Shown here: positions 1 to 12,500 of the stretch, piece after piece
How positions within the stretch are numbered: the stretch's first letter is position 1
How the letters are laid out: every line of letters begins with the position of its first letter
The notes under the pieces: model-generated
Databases searched by the model: none
What the model was told of the DNA's origin: nothing
The model's input: the letters and a program-made list of their open reading frames with translations, nothing else
Source: Nematostella vectensis
Lineage: Eukaryota > Cnidaria > Anthozoa > Actiniaria > Edwardsiidae
Length of the DNA stretch: 56,500 nucleotides
Assembly: GCF_932526225.1 (NCBI RefSeq)
Contig: NC_064036.1
Coordinates: forward strand, 2,606,001 to 2,662,500
Direction: 5' to 3'
Position numbers and translations under genes: made by a program

Positions 1-27
1 CTTGCCACAAGTGTACAGATTTGTCCT

Positions 28-800
28 CTATCCTTTCCGCTTGCCTGAATACCTATGCGCATCTGCTTCGCGCATCTTTCGCCTACTGATCGTGTCCGTC
101 CCTCCACTATGCCGAGGGTCCAGGAACCGTGCCGACATCTGTGACACATCACGTGACAAAGTCCCGGGTGGCGTGACCTCTATATACATCCACGCATGCG
201 CGGTCTCCGGAAGTTTGCCGTAATCGCGAGCGAGAACCGATAACGTGAATCCACGCGCGGGTCGCATGTTGCAAAACCTGTGCAGGTCTTGCGTGACCCG
301 TATTTTCCCCGTGTGTGGTAGAATAGTGAAATACATGTTCTTAGGCTGGAGTCTGTACCGGATCCTAGCATTATCACCAAGGTCACGGTCCATCGCGGTC
401 ACGCGATACACGGTTCTCCCCGCGGTGGTGTTACATGGGACGCGCACGTGGTACGATGGGAGACCAAAAATTGGATAATTATCATTTTCGTCCGAAATTT
501 TGACCATGACGTATGTCCGGGCCACGCGGCTTAAAGTCCCGTTGGGGTACTGAAGCCCCGCCCCAACTTCGAGGAGGTAGCTATCTTTCTCCTCCCTGTC
601 CAAATCGCCTGCGACCGTGATGGTTCCTGTCGTCTCCTCGATGGTGAAGTGTGTGGGGGGGAGAAGGTTCTCGGCGATCAACTCGTAGCGGATTTTGCGG
701 GGTTTGGAGAAGGACACGGCTCTGACGGTCGTGACGTACGCACCGCGCCTGGAGTTTTCTCTCACTTCGGCCGAATGTTGCTTACTGAAGAAAGATATCT
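28..800 (-). other. Cadherin-repeat exon
   Basis: The acceptor CTCCCGGCAG at 810-801 gives a phase-1 start. The first repeat runs from EISFFSKQ to [13 protein letters not shown], with LDRE in the middle. The second begins at LPSYHVRV and contains MDRDLGDNA and LARDYG. These are the calcium-coordinating signatures of cadherin repeats. The tail after the second repeat is Arg/Ser-rich and may be intronic read-through. Confidence 0.8.
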
Positions 801-3283
801 CTGCCGGGAGAATGCAAAGTGATTACGCATTGGATTGAAACTGAATAGAGATACTAGGGGGAAAGGGTGTTAATTAAATCTTTTTTTTATTAAGAAATCT
901 TGAAATGTGGCAAAACCAAAGCGCGCCACCCAAAGATTTTCTCTCCATTTCACACTTCACCCTCCATCTTCGTAAATTATCCTCGGCTAGCCTTAAAAAG
1001 GCTCGGGTTTCCGACCGCGTACCGCGCATGACCGACTACACGATCTTGACGCAGTGCAGTCGGAAGCCTTTGGACTTACAATTTGTTGTTACTGTGCATA
1101 CCTGGATAGCATGTTCTCTTGTCGGAGTGCAGTCGGAATCCCTTCGGGCACCAACAACGGTAGGAGGAGCGCGTATTGCGACAGAAGTGACTGCACTTGT
1201 TTTTATTGTTACATTCATTCAAGTCTGCTAAAAAAGAATATAAACAAGCGTTTATATTTGTATTTGCAGGGGCGTAGCCAGGGGTGGCCCAGGGGGCCCG
1301 GGCCCCTCTTCTAGCAGCCAAAAATACAATAAATGTATGTATTTTCTCCAGTATCTGAAATACTGGAGAAAATGCCCTAAAAGGGCCTTTTGGGCTCCCT
1401 CTTGTAAAAAGTCCTTGCTACGCCGCTGATTTGCGCACATCAAACACAAGTATGTATGTAGTAACCACGCTATCTGCGTGCTTACAGTGAGCAGTGCCTT
1501 CCCTATTTCAAATTTGCAAATAATTATTTTTTTTGTAATTTGGCACTCAAGGGTGTGTTTTTTGGTACTTGCGCACTTATGGTAATTGTGTGTGTAAAGC
1601 CTGTCCCTATGCTATGACTATTGTGAGTTTATTGCGCAGACCTACCTTGACACTCGTGCCCGTCTGGTGCGAGCGTATACCCTTTCCGACACCGGCAATG
1701 ATAGCTACCCTCCGTATTCACGCATTTATGATCGCACCGAGCAGCACCCGATCCACACTCGTCGATATCTACGCACACAAGAAAGGACAAAGATTAGAAA
1801 AAAGATTATGGTATCATGTGCCATCGCGCATTATGGCGTCTCTAGAGAGGGAGGGTGGGTGGGGGGTCTTTTTATTAGATCTATATTCCATATTATATTG
1901 TTTTCAGAGTGTTACATTGTCCGATAAATGTTACCTTACCAACGCATTTGTCCGAGTCCCTCCTTCCTCTGTTTTCGTAGCCTTCAGGACAATCGCACGC
2001 GTAGCTCCCGAGAGTGTTACGGCAGAGCCGCGGAAAGCTGCATACTGGACGCTCGCACTCGTTATCATCTGGAACATGAACATTGTTTTCATTAGAACGC
2101 CCACAATGCTTTCATTGCGCTCACAAGCATTGCATTGACATATTTAGTTAATGTCTGTATGTTTCTGCGTGGTGATGAGTGTTTGTTATTGTTCAATATA
2201 CCAGGTCTTGTGTAAACAGCGCTATCTGACTGCTGTTGACTTCAATTAAAGCCCTCCATCTCGAACTGATTTCGGTTTCTATTAATTTGAGGTCAAATTA
2301 TCGCGTTGCTGTTATGTCATTTCCCTATATATAGCATACTACATCGCCAATTCTCAACTAGTCATTCATTTCTAGCGTTGTCCTACATCACGCAAAAAAG
2401 GGCCTTGTCATCTGTCTGGAATCATCCTTACCAACTGCAGAGTAAAGAGCCAGGAATCCTTTCCCATTTCCACCCTCATCGGACTTGAACCGTACCCACA
2501 CGTTATTCTTAGGCGTCAGGATCCCATTGGGTCGTCTTCTACCGCAAAATATTAAAGGATCCCTAAAGTGTCTGCTTTGTGACATCATTACATAGTCCTT
2601 GTTGCATTGAGACGATTCCTCTATGTCGTATTGTCGTCGGAACCGAATGCGTATTCGGTAGCCCCTCGGCACGCTGATGTGCCACGTGCACCGCTGATTG
2701 TTCGAGTAGACCCGGGGGTATCCCGGCGACCTTAGCGTACCGTGCGCCTTGGTCATCAGAACAGGTCTCTTGTCGCAGCCTGTGGTGTTCCCCACGGATT
2801 CACTTGGAGCCTCCTCATCTGCCGCCATGTCTATCAGTAAAAAACAACAACAATGTTTATGATATGTTTAAAAACGTAATAGGGTACTATGCGTATACTG
2901 ACGCCGTAGCTAAGAAGCAGTACCCCCTCCCCTCCCCCCAACCCTTTCCCCTTCTAGTATCGGCATTCTACAAAGGACGTATATTACATATGGAATAACA
3001 TGTCGTCTACAATAAATGATAAATGAGTTATTCGAGCCACGGCCTAAAATGAGTTAAGATACCGTTTTTATTCGTTTGCAGTCATTTTTATACAATATGG
3101 AGCTTTCCTAGATATTTTTTATCTGTTCGGATTTGCTAGGCGAAATTAGAGCCTTCAAAAAAATCTAGTTACTCATCCCGAGGCATCCGATACTCCTATC
3201 GATTCTAAGATCCTCAAGCGAAATTTCTAGGTAATGTCCCTTGTATACTCACTCCCGAAAATACTAGGATTCCTTTTTTTAAA

Positions 3284-3359
<76 letters not shown>

Positions 3360-3419
3360 GAAAAATACAAACTACATAGGTTTCCCTACAGGCCTCTTTC
3401 GTGGTTGCCCACTCATCAG

Positions 3420-3482
<63 letters not shown>

Positions 3483-4154
3483 CGGACCTAAAAATCTTTC
3501 AAAAATGGTGATGGTGGCAACAAAAGCAACATAGGTGATTCAGCTCTCTTCCCCGAGAAACATAGGTGATCTAGAAATACAAATTCCGAAAAAAGACATT
3601 TCTAGGCCGACCCCGAAATCCGTAGGTGACCTTGCTTCCGAACAGATATTTGATCGGAAATGGTCGTTGGGTGCCCTTGAATAATGCTCGGCGTACCACC
3701 TTCGGGGTTTACCCATTTCACTAATACCATTGGTGCTACTGTTAGCAGATTGATAGAGTGAAATAGCAAAACAAACAACTTTTCAACAGATTTCATGTAC
3801 TTGCAATAGAAAGAACAGGCATCTTAAAACACGCATGTGTTGGGGTTACACAGTCAAACAGAAGTCGAGCATAAAAACAAAAAGTGAACTGTGTTCGTCA
3901 ACTGCGTAGTGTTGTATTAGCTACGCGGCTGAGCTATTCTACGCTCTAAAACATTTTTTGACGAGGAGTAAAAAAATCTCGGGTTATGGATAATTAGGAT
4001 ATCATGGACGCAATAAGACATCGAAACATTTAAGACACAGCACATTTACACATGTATAGACGCATATATGTAAAATAAAAACCAGTGACATGTTTGATAA
4101 CTCACATTTCAAAGCTAAACAGCAGATGAGGGCGAAAATCCTCTTAATCCTCAT
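28..4154 (-). CDS. CUB / EGF-CA x3 / cadherin multidomain secreted or membrane protein (3' end uncertain)
   Basis: Assembled exons, 5' to 3' on the minus strand: 4154-4106, 2830-2432, 2068-1940, 1768-1646, 1224-1102, and 800 to about 28. All junctions are phase 1, as in shuffled extracellular modules. The first exon gives [16 protein letters not shown], a basic then hydrophobic signal peptide, with donor GTGAGT. Exon 2 is a CUB domain. The next three exons each encode one calcium-binding EGF domain (starts DDNEC, DIDEC, DLNEC; six Cys each). The last exon holds two cadherin repeats with LDRE, DENDN and DRD calcium motifs. The reading frame closes at 28-30, but no clear donor or transmembrane segment was found, so the frame may be spliced near its end and continue outside the window. 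Linking the signal exon to CUB, and the EGF exons to the cadherin exon, is inferred from matching phase and order. The alternative is two genes. The orthologue was not recognised. Confidence 0.7.
1267..1428. mobile_element. Short MITE-like element, copy 1
   Basis: The left end CAGGGGCGTAGCCAGG and right end GCTACGCCGCTG are imperfect terminal inverted repeats. The interior contains a GGGGGCCCGGGCCCC palindrome and AGCAGCCAAAAATAC. A second, diverged copy in opposite orientation lies at about 42038-42195. The ends resemble hAT-type non-autonomous elements (inference). ATTTG follows both flanks as a possible partial target duplication. Confidence 0.6.
2432..2830 (-). other. CUB-domain exon
   Basis: This 399-bp phase 1-1 exon has acceptor ACTGATAG and donor GTAAGG. 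After a short acidic linker it encodes a CUB fold: Cys (GCDKRP), the GTLRSPGYP turn, CTWHI, and the terminal [16 protein letters not shown] strand region. CUB domains bind proteins, often with calcium, in extracellular proteins. Confidence 0.85.
3284..3480. repeat. Two TA microsatellites flanking the hammerhead motif
   Basis: Nearly pure TA runs occupy about 3284-3351 and 3424-3480, separated by about 70 bp that hold the hammerhead core. Confidence 0.95.
3383..3423 (-). ncRNA. Hammerhead ribozyme motif (Penelope-like element remnant)
   Basis: On the minus strand the conserved core CTGATGA lies at 3419-3413. A perfect stem-loop II follows (GTGG-GCAA-CCAC, 3412-3401), then GAAA at 3400-3397. 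Stem I pairs TCCC (3423-3420) with GGGA (3386-3383), placing the predicted cleavage after GTA (3389-3387). Stem III is short and contains the palindrome AGGCCT, so activity may need a dimer; one G-G mismatch lies next to it. It sits between two long TA arrays in an intron of the CUB/EGF/cadherin gene. Such minimal hammerheads are known from Penelope-like retroelements. No reverse transcriptase is visible here. Confidence 0.72.
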
Positions 4155-4366
4155 TAATCCCCAATAACAACTCAACTCAGATGCCAACTTGAGGAAATGA
4201 GAAAAACTACCTGTGCGAGCAATTTCGCCCTTCCCTACTTCCTTAAGCCCGTGACCCCTACATGCTGTCATAACTGACAACACGGCAACAAATCCAATAA
4301 CTTGTTATGGTTTGGGGGTAGATATGCATTTGTTGTGGACGCGAAAAAATGATTTGCCGGGTAGCG

Positions 4367-4385
4367 TGACCTTGACCTTGACCTT
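4367..4385 (-). promoter_or_regulatory. Triple nuclear-receptor half-site
   Basis: Read on the minus strand this is three head-to-tail AGGTCA half-sites, two of them in the extended TCAAGGTCA form bound by NR5A/ERR-type monomers. It lies about 215 bp upstream of the signal-peptide ATG of the CUB/EGF/cadherin gene. Function is inferred from motif and position only. Confidence 0.35.
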
Positions 4386-4955
4386 GTCAGTCTATCTTGT
4401 TTGTACACTTTCCCTGTATGTATGTTCAGCTACGCGATCCGTGCACTATTGGACTATCAAACCTTTTCAGGTCGCTGTTTTGACATGAAAAAGGCTTTTA
4501 AGCCTTAAAAGGGCTACATCAAACTACCCGTGATACTTTGCAGTAATTCTTAGTGTTATTTATGTATGGCATTTATGTCAATTAACAGTAAATTCTATTG
4601 CAAGAGGGAAATTTTAGGCAAATCCACAGCATGACTGCGTGAAACTTTATAAAAAGTTACCTAATTCCTTTCTCTGTAGGCTCAATTCCCAGCCGTGTTT
4701 TGCCTCAATGGCAGACACGTACCCAGGTTTCTTTGGGGGAAAGGGGGGGGGGGGGGGGGTCATAAGTGTCATATGGAAAACGATTGACGGTCCTTCAGAG
4801 AAATGACACAATTTTTGACGTCCAGAAAGGGGGTTGCTCGCACACTGCGTACCCCCTCCCCCCGGGGGTGCCCTTGTATGCTCCTCCTGATTGGCAAATA
4901 CGCAAATTTTGCAAATTACGCAAAAGATCATCTCTGTGTTGTAGCATATTGAGCG

Positions 4956-5035
4956 TAGCCTACGTGTAGCCGCTGACTCGCAAAATAATCCTCTCTACGA
5001 GAGGATCTCGCGAGTCAGCGGCTACACGTAGGCTA
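4956..5035. repeat. Perfect 26-bp foldback with nested palindrome
   Basis: The arm at 4956-4981 is the exact reverse complement of the arm at 5010-5035. Inside is a second palindrome, ATCCTCTC/GAGAGGAT, so almost the whole 80 bp can form one hairpin. A related half-arm (GTCAGCGGCTACAC) occurs near 27935, next to the PEX2 start. It is probably a foldback transposon relic. Confidence 0.85.
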
Positions 5036-5195
5036 ATTGAGCGAGGCAGGGCCCTGCAATATCTAAAAGCCAGCCCTCAATGGTTTTTGTGACACGCACA
5101 TATGGTAAAGGGGGAGCGCCCGCAAGCAAAAACCGCTTGGTCTTCGAGGATCCCTATATACTCGTGCCCAGGCTATGTCGATCAAAGACTACGTC

Positions 5196-5275
5196 ACTTG
5201 TGCGTGTGCCACAGAACAATATCACGTGACTTGTTCATGTGTCACAAAACAATATCACGTGACTTGTGCCTGTGT
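5196..5275. repeat. Two-copy direct repeat with TCACGTGAC E-box
   Basis: Two adjacent copies of about 38 bp share ACAATATCACGTGACTTG and a GTGTGCCACA/ATGTGTCACA stretch. Each contains one CACGTG E-box. Confidence 0.7.
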
Positions 5276-5774
5276 GCGTGCTTGCCAAAATTACCTCGTG
5301 TCCAGGCGCGCGCTTGGAATCCGCCATGAGTGACACAAACATGACAAGTGTGTGAAATATGTGTTTTAAACGAACAAGACTTTATGGTGTGAGTGTATTT
5401 GGGAGTCCCGCCGTTCCACAGCTCGTTGGCATGTTGTCAGCCGCCAAGTAGTCTGTTCCACACTCAATACACTTTTTACCACGCGCCAATTTAAGTTTTA
5501 TAAATATAAAAATTATATTATTATAACAGTTTCATAGTTTTGATCATCGGACTGTGTTCATTTTCTTATGGTAAAATTAGTTGTCAAACTCCATTAAGAA
5601 TAGTTTATTTGGCGTTTGGGAAATACTTTTTGTTTCTAGGCTCAGGCACAACTCTCTCTTCATTATTTTAAAGTGAAGTATGAAATACATTACTGGAAAA
5701 GCTATCACATATAAGTTTTCATCTGAATTTCCCGCCTGGTCATATGGCAGTTTTAGAATGAACGTCGTACTCAC

Positions 5775-6629
5775 ATGAGTGTTGTCGGTGACGCAGTCTT
5801 CGACTCTCTGTAAAAGTTGCCGTTAGCAAGAGCCTGCAAGGGAAAACGTAGTATTAATAATTGACCAAGTAGTGTACACTATGCGGTGTTGGGATCTTAG
5901 CGCATCGCTGTCAGTGAGCTGGAGGAAACCGACCATCTCGCTCCTTGAACAGTACAGTTCTCGACTCTTAGACTCGCCATGTGAGGAAGATCAGCAAACG
6001 ATATTTTAACAATCAGGGATTTTGCTTTAAACAAATAAAATGAGCCTATTTAGTTAGCAAGCTCAACTGCAAGACCGGTCGGACGGTAGTATTTTTACTC
6101 TTCATGATAAAAAAGCAACCATTTGGATCAGCAATATTTCGTTAAGATCAGCAATATTTCGTTTAGCGAGCAGTCATGCACGACTCTAAGGACAAAAAAA
6201 AATACTCTAAATCCTTTGGAATAAGATGAGCCCTTATAAAAACACGATCAGTGCGATAAATGAAATACTATTATATCAGTCATACACTCTTTAGAGAGGA
6301 GTTCTATAAATCCCATGAAGTAAATATTTTTTTGACACTTGTTCTCTAGAAAATGCGTACGTTCAATAAAAAGGAGCAGTAGTATTCTTCATCTACACAC
6401 GGGCATGTAATGCGACGTTCTGTTAGGCTATGGAATGCGAATGAGTGTAGCCTTTCCTTGATGAAAGAAAGCTTCTCTCTTCAAGAGTAAATGGTATCGA
6501 TACACAGACGCGGCGTGTGAGCCGAACACATTCGCAGAGAAAAGTATAGAATTTGATAATACTTACAAGGACGCCAAGAAGAAGATATGAGGTGACATTG
6601 TTTGCTGCCGTACCTTCGTCCACTATCGT
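5775..6629 (-). other. Two candidate small exons of an unrecognised minus-strand gene
   Basis: A 63-bp candidate exon at 6629-6567 has acceptor TTTACTAG and donor GTAAGT. It reads TIVDEGTAANNVTSYLLLGVL. A 33-bp candidate at 5807-5775 has acceptor ACTTTTACAG and donor GTGAGT. It reads RVEDCVTDNTH. Both are phase 0 at both ends, so they could be spliced together. No family was recognised and no start or stop exon was found. They could be chance splice-site pairs. Confidence 0.2.
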
Positions 6630-9325
6630 CTAGTAAATCAATTCTAAAACTAAGTCCAGCGCTGGAAAATATAACTTGCTCATTTCATAAATCATTTTTG
6701 AAGGGTGGATGCCTAGCCCGCTCGCAACATCTCTCGACCAATCAGAGAGAGGGTCCCTTCCGGTGTCGTAAATACTGGATCGTCTAACCCGAAAGTGTTC
6801 CCATCATGGGATAATCGGCATCCTTAATGGTTGAGATTATGTGGGGGGCACGGTTGGGGTGGGAGATCGCCGAGCCGTGAGTCGACCGTGCGCTTGAGAA
6901 TGACAAAAATATCTAAGGCCCGTGGTGGCGTGGGAAAAGTATCGCCCACGAATAGCAAATCTGCCTGGTAAAGTCAAGGTTTAACAGCTTGTATAACTGT
7001 TTTTTTTTTTTTTTTAACAGCGTGGGCTACTAACAATACTCTAACGCCGGATTGTCCGGGGATCCGAATGATTTCCGCCAGATCGTCCTTTTCCGTGACT
7101 TCCAACAATTTTTATGGACGCCTTACGATCAGTGGGTGTGCTCACAGAGGATAAACCTCTGTAGTCGCAGAACTAATTCGTAGGAAACGCTGCGCACATG
7201 CACATTTGTGATTTTAAACCGCCATGTGTATTTTACTATCTAGCTTAAGGAACAGCTAAGAAGACATTTCACACTCAATACACACCATTAAGACAAACAC
7301 TTTGAAGTCTATTACTGAGAGAAGGAAATAGTTGGTTAACCGTAGAGGTGGTATTTCTAACACCAAATGTGCGCGCCGTGTGTAAAGTGCGAATTTCATG
7401 TCATACAAACACAAAAACGGGCGCCTGGAAAAGATTGTATTAATAGAGATCCCGTTGCTTTACATTGAGCATATGAAACTGTGGGAGTGATTTGATGATA
7501 GAAGGTATCGTCGGCACTTTATACGATAGTCTTTCCCGTCTACATTCTCCTAGGTCATTCCGATAGCAGAAATCATAAATCACTCTTTTTGAAAGCAGCA
7601 TCGACATTTCGGCAAAGGGATTCATCCGAGAGGGCTAAAGGCTAAGATAAACCAGAAATGCGATGCAATCAATACCCGTGAGCCAACGAGGTGGTGACTA
7701 AATTCCTTTAACATCAGAAGAGAAAATTCTTAGTGCTAAAACTGCGGTTTCGTAGCTGTATTGGTGGCCTATGCGACATCGTCTGGCGAGCTGATATTGC
7801 CCAAGAGTTTACACTCGGAGTATTAGCGGCAGAGGGAAGATGGGGAAAACAATGTGGATATCATCATCGCTAAACACGGCAGCAGGCTAGAACGACTTAC
7901 TTGTAATCAGGGGCATGCGTGATTTTGCGCCAAGCGTCAGAACAGTACAGGCGGCTAAATAAACAGCGAAAAAATCAACAGCGATATACTCTAAAAAAGG
8001 GACGAGGAATTAGTAAAGAACACTTCGAAGGCGCGGATTCATGCGGATTCATTCATTCATTCGCTTTTTGTTATCAACTCATGATCTCCTCAGGGGGCAG
8101 GAAATGAGGGGGGGGGGGGGGGGGGGGCTAAAGGGAGAAGTCGAGAATAGAAAACTTTCCAAAAACAATCTAGTTTACGTAAAACTGTCTTTTTCTAGTT
8201 CGCTTGGTCTATAAATATAGAGCATGATATACTATGCTTGGGTGTCCCCATCCCGCTTTTTTTTTATCGCCCTAGTCAGAACTTGCTGGAAATCGTGTTT
8301 ACTTTGATTGCGTTTTCCGGACGCATTCTTGAAAAGGAGGCCCAGATACTAAAGTTTTAGAAACACAGGTTTCTCTCTCTGGAACCTTGGCGTTTACGCA
8401 GGAGAAGTTCATTCGTTCATTCGTTCATTCTTTTCCCACATTTGCACATCTTCCCACAACTCTTTGCGACCGAAACCGAGGTCAGGCGTCAGAACTGTAA
8501 ACAAGATGGCAAAGTTTGTTTTCCATCCTGGAGAATTGTGGGAAGATGTGGGGAAGGTGAATAGAGCATCTTCGTAGTAAACATTACGTAAGCTACTTTT
8601 TAAGCTGGGATAAAATATTTCCCAATATTTATAAACTAGATATCAACAATAAGCTAGTATATGAACAGTTGAATCTTTAATGACTCAACATACATAGTAA
8701 ATACAATTGATGTATTTTTTTCCTGCAACTTGCAACGCAACGATGACGAATAAAAAAAATCGCAGGTTGCAGAAACATGATACACGGAGCAATTTTTCTA
8801 ACAATGTTGCAGCAAGTAGAGATTAACACTACTGTTTTAATCTTGCACCGCATCAAAAAATAGCATTTCAAGTTGCATTAAGGGGATGTTACCTCCGTAA
8901 TTTTCTTGCGTCGGGCATTTTTGTCTAGTTGCAAGTTGCGAGAAGTTCCCACGTATAGCATGGCCTTTCAGACAGTCACTTTTTGAATAATTTTCATTAC
9001 CTTTCTATTTTGTTATGAGTCAATTATAGTAGCGCGAGCTGACGAATCTTTCAGGACCAACGATGTATTTATGTCATAAACGCAAGTTGTCAAAGTTGTT
9101 GTGACTGAAAGACTGGGAAAATTATTCGCCTGTGAATGGGAGAAGTGCCCTCACTAGCAATGATGTCATGCTTGCGTGCTCTTACTTACAAATGTTCGTC
9201 AAACCCATTTCTATATTTACCGTCGTGTAATGGAGTAAAGGGCGAATGTTACCCAAAAAATTCAACGAGAGAAGAGACGAAACCGCAAAAGTTACCGCGA
9301 AAAAACGAACCATGTCCCGGGAGCG

Positions 9326-9333
9326 TGACGTCA
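9326..9333. promoter_or_regulatory. Full CRE (TGACGTCA) in the CTDNEP1 promoter region
   Basis: A palindromic cAMP-response element lies about 170 bp upstream of the CTDNEP1 ATG in a locally GC-richer stretch. This is a typical position for a CREB/ATF site in a housekeeping promoter. Its use is inferred. Confidence 0.45.
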
Positions 9334-9503
9334 CAGATTCCCATGCTCCCTAGCGAGCGTCCCATTCTAAAAACATGGCAGACAACCAGTGAGTTTGGGT
9401 TTCTTGTTGAACTCAACGCCGAACTACTCCGTGACGCCTGTCTGTTCTACCTTTATATTCTCTCAGTACGAAAGCCCCGGCACCAATGTTGATATTTAAT
9501 GAC

Positions 9504-12500
9504 ATGGAAACTGTAAAAGGTTTACTGAACGGCGCCGGTTTTCGAGTAGTGCTTGTAGCTATCTCAAAACTATGGACGCTTGTTCTTTATGTTTTGAGGA
9601 AGAACTTGAGAACGGTAAGTGCTTGTAAGAATCTGCAGCCCACAACACACCCTACAGCAAGACCGATGCATTATCTTGTTCATGTATGGATTCGGTTACC
9701 TGTGTGAGTATTTTTTTTTTTTTTCGTCCGTTTATTCAAGTTGCTCATAGATCTCTTCCTCTTTCGTTTTGCACGACGATTGCAGATGGCTTCCACTCCT
9801 AGCGATAGAAACCTTTGAATTCCATTCAATCAATTTATTTGCAAGCCAATGATTTAGATATTTAGTATCGATACATCCTGCATTCATGTTCATAACGCCT
9901 CGGGTTTATGCCCAGATCCTCGGCATGGTTGTGGACCTCTGTCAAAGTGTTCCGTTCTACTTCGTCTTCTTTTCGGTAGAATATACACAAGTGTGTTTGT
10001 TTGGATAAACAATTAAAGAAAAATAGATTTCCTGGATGTTATAAAGTATTAACAACCATTAATGTGGTACCATTAATGTGTGTTATTCTAATATTTTAAA
10101 ACTTTCTTTTGCATTATCATACTTCTTATAAAATGTTTGCATTGCATTTTTTTTTCTTCCACAACTAATGAAAGTCTAGTGTAGGATACTTGTTATAAAG
10201 CAATTTCAGCAGGCGCCACATCAAAACAGCAAAATAAGCATTTACTTATAGCATCTGATTAACATGAGGAGATAATTACTTATTGATGGTAGCTGTCAGT
10301 AAACAAATTGCAGAGTTAATTTGACAAGCTTGAACTTTAAGCCAAGTGCATGGACTGTGGAAGAAAAACAATATTAGTGACTTTTTCAGACTTTCTCCGT
10401 ACATTTTTTTATTTATTTATTAATTATTATATTATTTTTTATAGAGGGGTCCACAGTACTTGGAAGTAAAATTTTAAAGCAATTGCCTTCCCACCCCCCT
10501 TGTTTCCTGTAAAAATTAAGAATATATACACAATTTTTAAGTGCTTTTCATTTAAAAAATCATATTAAGAATGTTCATGTTAGGACTGAGAAACATAAGC
10601 TTCTAGTACGATCACATCCACTTAACAAGTCAAATTCAGCCCCCCCCCCAAAAAAAAAAAAAAAAAAACAAACAAACAAACAAACAATGATACTCCACAT
10701 ATCTCAACAATAAATCCAACCTATTGCAGCTGAGATGAGAGACCCCATGCACTGGTATGCTAGCATGCTGGCCCTACCTGTGATGGACCCAAATTCATTA
10801 AATTTATGTTTGTTTATTTCCCTTTTTTATAGGTTATACAACATAAAACTGTCAAGTATGATATATTTCCTCTTTCTCCAGTGTCTATAGAGAGACTTAG
10901 TAAGTATTGTCTACTCAATCAAGCCACTAAAAGGGGTTTTGAAGTTCTTTTCTCAATTTACATGTCTTGGAGCTATAGAGGAAGGGAGGAGGGTCCCATA
11001 CTTCTGAACAAGAAATGTATTTTTGAAAATACCCTAAGGCAGCTATTGATATATTCTGCATATCTTCAGTATTATTCTAACAAGAAGAGTTGTGCAGCAT
11101 CTTATTTGCTCATATCTTATTAAGAGAAGGCATACATTTCTGTAGGAATGTTTGATTCCCCCACTTCTCTGTTATTTAATAATTGTTTTTTCAGCACAGT
11201 TTTCTTTAGAAAAGAAAAAAAAATAAAATTACAGTATGTGATTTTACCCATTAAAAGTTATTTGTTTGCATTTGTCTTTCAGGATTGGTGAAAAGAAAGA
11301 CTCTTGTTCTTGACCTGGATGAAACTTTAATACACACGCATCATGATGGGTAAGTTAATTATGGATTAGATTATTTTTAGTTTGGCTCAAAGCATTGCAA
11401 CAAAACTCATCCTTTTTAATTGTTGTCCTTCAGAGTGGTACGTCAAACAGTACGACCTGGGACTCAACCTGACTTTACTATGAGAGTTCGAGTGAGTACC
11501 CTGATGTGTTAAGAAGCTATCATATAGTGCCCTTTCAGTCATAAGTATGTCAAATTATAATTGCATGAATAAAAACCTACCCCTAATACTGTAAATGCTT
11601 TCCCTCATGGGAAAAAATGTGAATGTGTTGCACTTAAAAGTTTTTGAAGACACTGACAGTACTACCTGCCATACCATATGATGACTGGAAGCTTGTTTTT
11701 CTTGGAAAATCTACAAATATTTGGCCAGGTCCTATTTGTCCCTTATATACCAATTTTACTGTAACAAACTCTTGAATTGCAATCACACATTCTGTGAATT
11801 TGTCTTTTCCATAAACCCTCTGAGAAAGACTTCCAGCTATGACAAAACTGCCAGCTAGGCCATAGCTTGTCATTCTCGATGATGACCACTCCAGGCATCT
11901 GCACTTAATTCTGTTTTTATTTTATTTTTATATTGGCTGATTCTGTTGTCCTTCCATTGACCATTGCATTTGTGATAGGACTATCATTCTCATGGCTTAC
12001 TGTTTTTCACCTTTACTTCCCATTACAGATTATATCTGATCGCCATCCTGTGTTGTTTTCTGTGTTCAAAAGACCCCATGTTGACTTCTTTCTTGACTGT
12101 GTAAGTAGTTATACATAAACAGTCTGACATTTAATAGAACTAAATGTTTTAGTTTTTAAGGAGATTTTCTAACCAAAGACTACAAAGTTTTTTTAAGAAG
12201 ATTTTCTTGTATTGTATGCAAATTCAACTATTAGAGGACATTTTTGTGACATGGTGACATTTAGCTTGAACCATCATCCTTTAATTTATTTTTCTGGAAG
12301 AAACAGCTATGCACAATATGTACAATAAGGTATGTAGTGCAAAGCATAGGGAGTCTCCTTGAATATTTGTTTTTACCTTTCAGGTCAGTCAATGGTACGA
12401 TTTAGTTATATTTACTGCTAGCACTGAGGTGAGTGTACAAAATTAGCAATAGAAATGCTAGAAGTCTAGTTTTAAATTCCACTGGGTTCGCTGAATAAAT

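Larger units (their letters stand above)
4155..9300. other. Mostly unassigned intergenic stretch
   Basis: Beyond the foldback, the E-box repeat and the exon candidates listed separately, no gene is recognised here. It holds G tracts (about 4744-4760, 8107-8127), TTCA-type tetranucleotide runs (about 8046-8060, 8407-8430) and a small inverted repeat with arms near 8445-8460 and 8536-8551 (GTGGGAAGATGTG). A 54-codon open stretch at 7625-7464 on the minus strand has no recognisable domain. Confidence 0.6.

Noticed and set aside
9136-9492. 118-codon frame just upstream of CTDNEP1
   Set aside because: It overlaps the promoter and 5' UTR, has no domain, and lacks similarity to the CTDNEP1 N-terminus, which begins at 9504.
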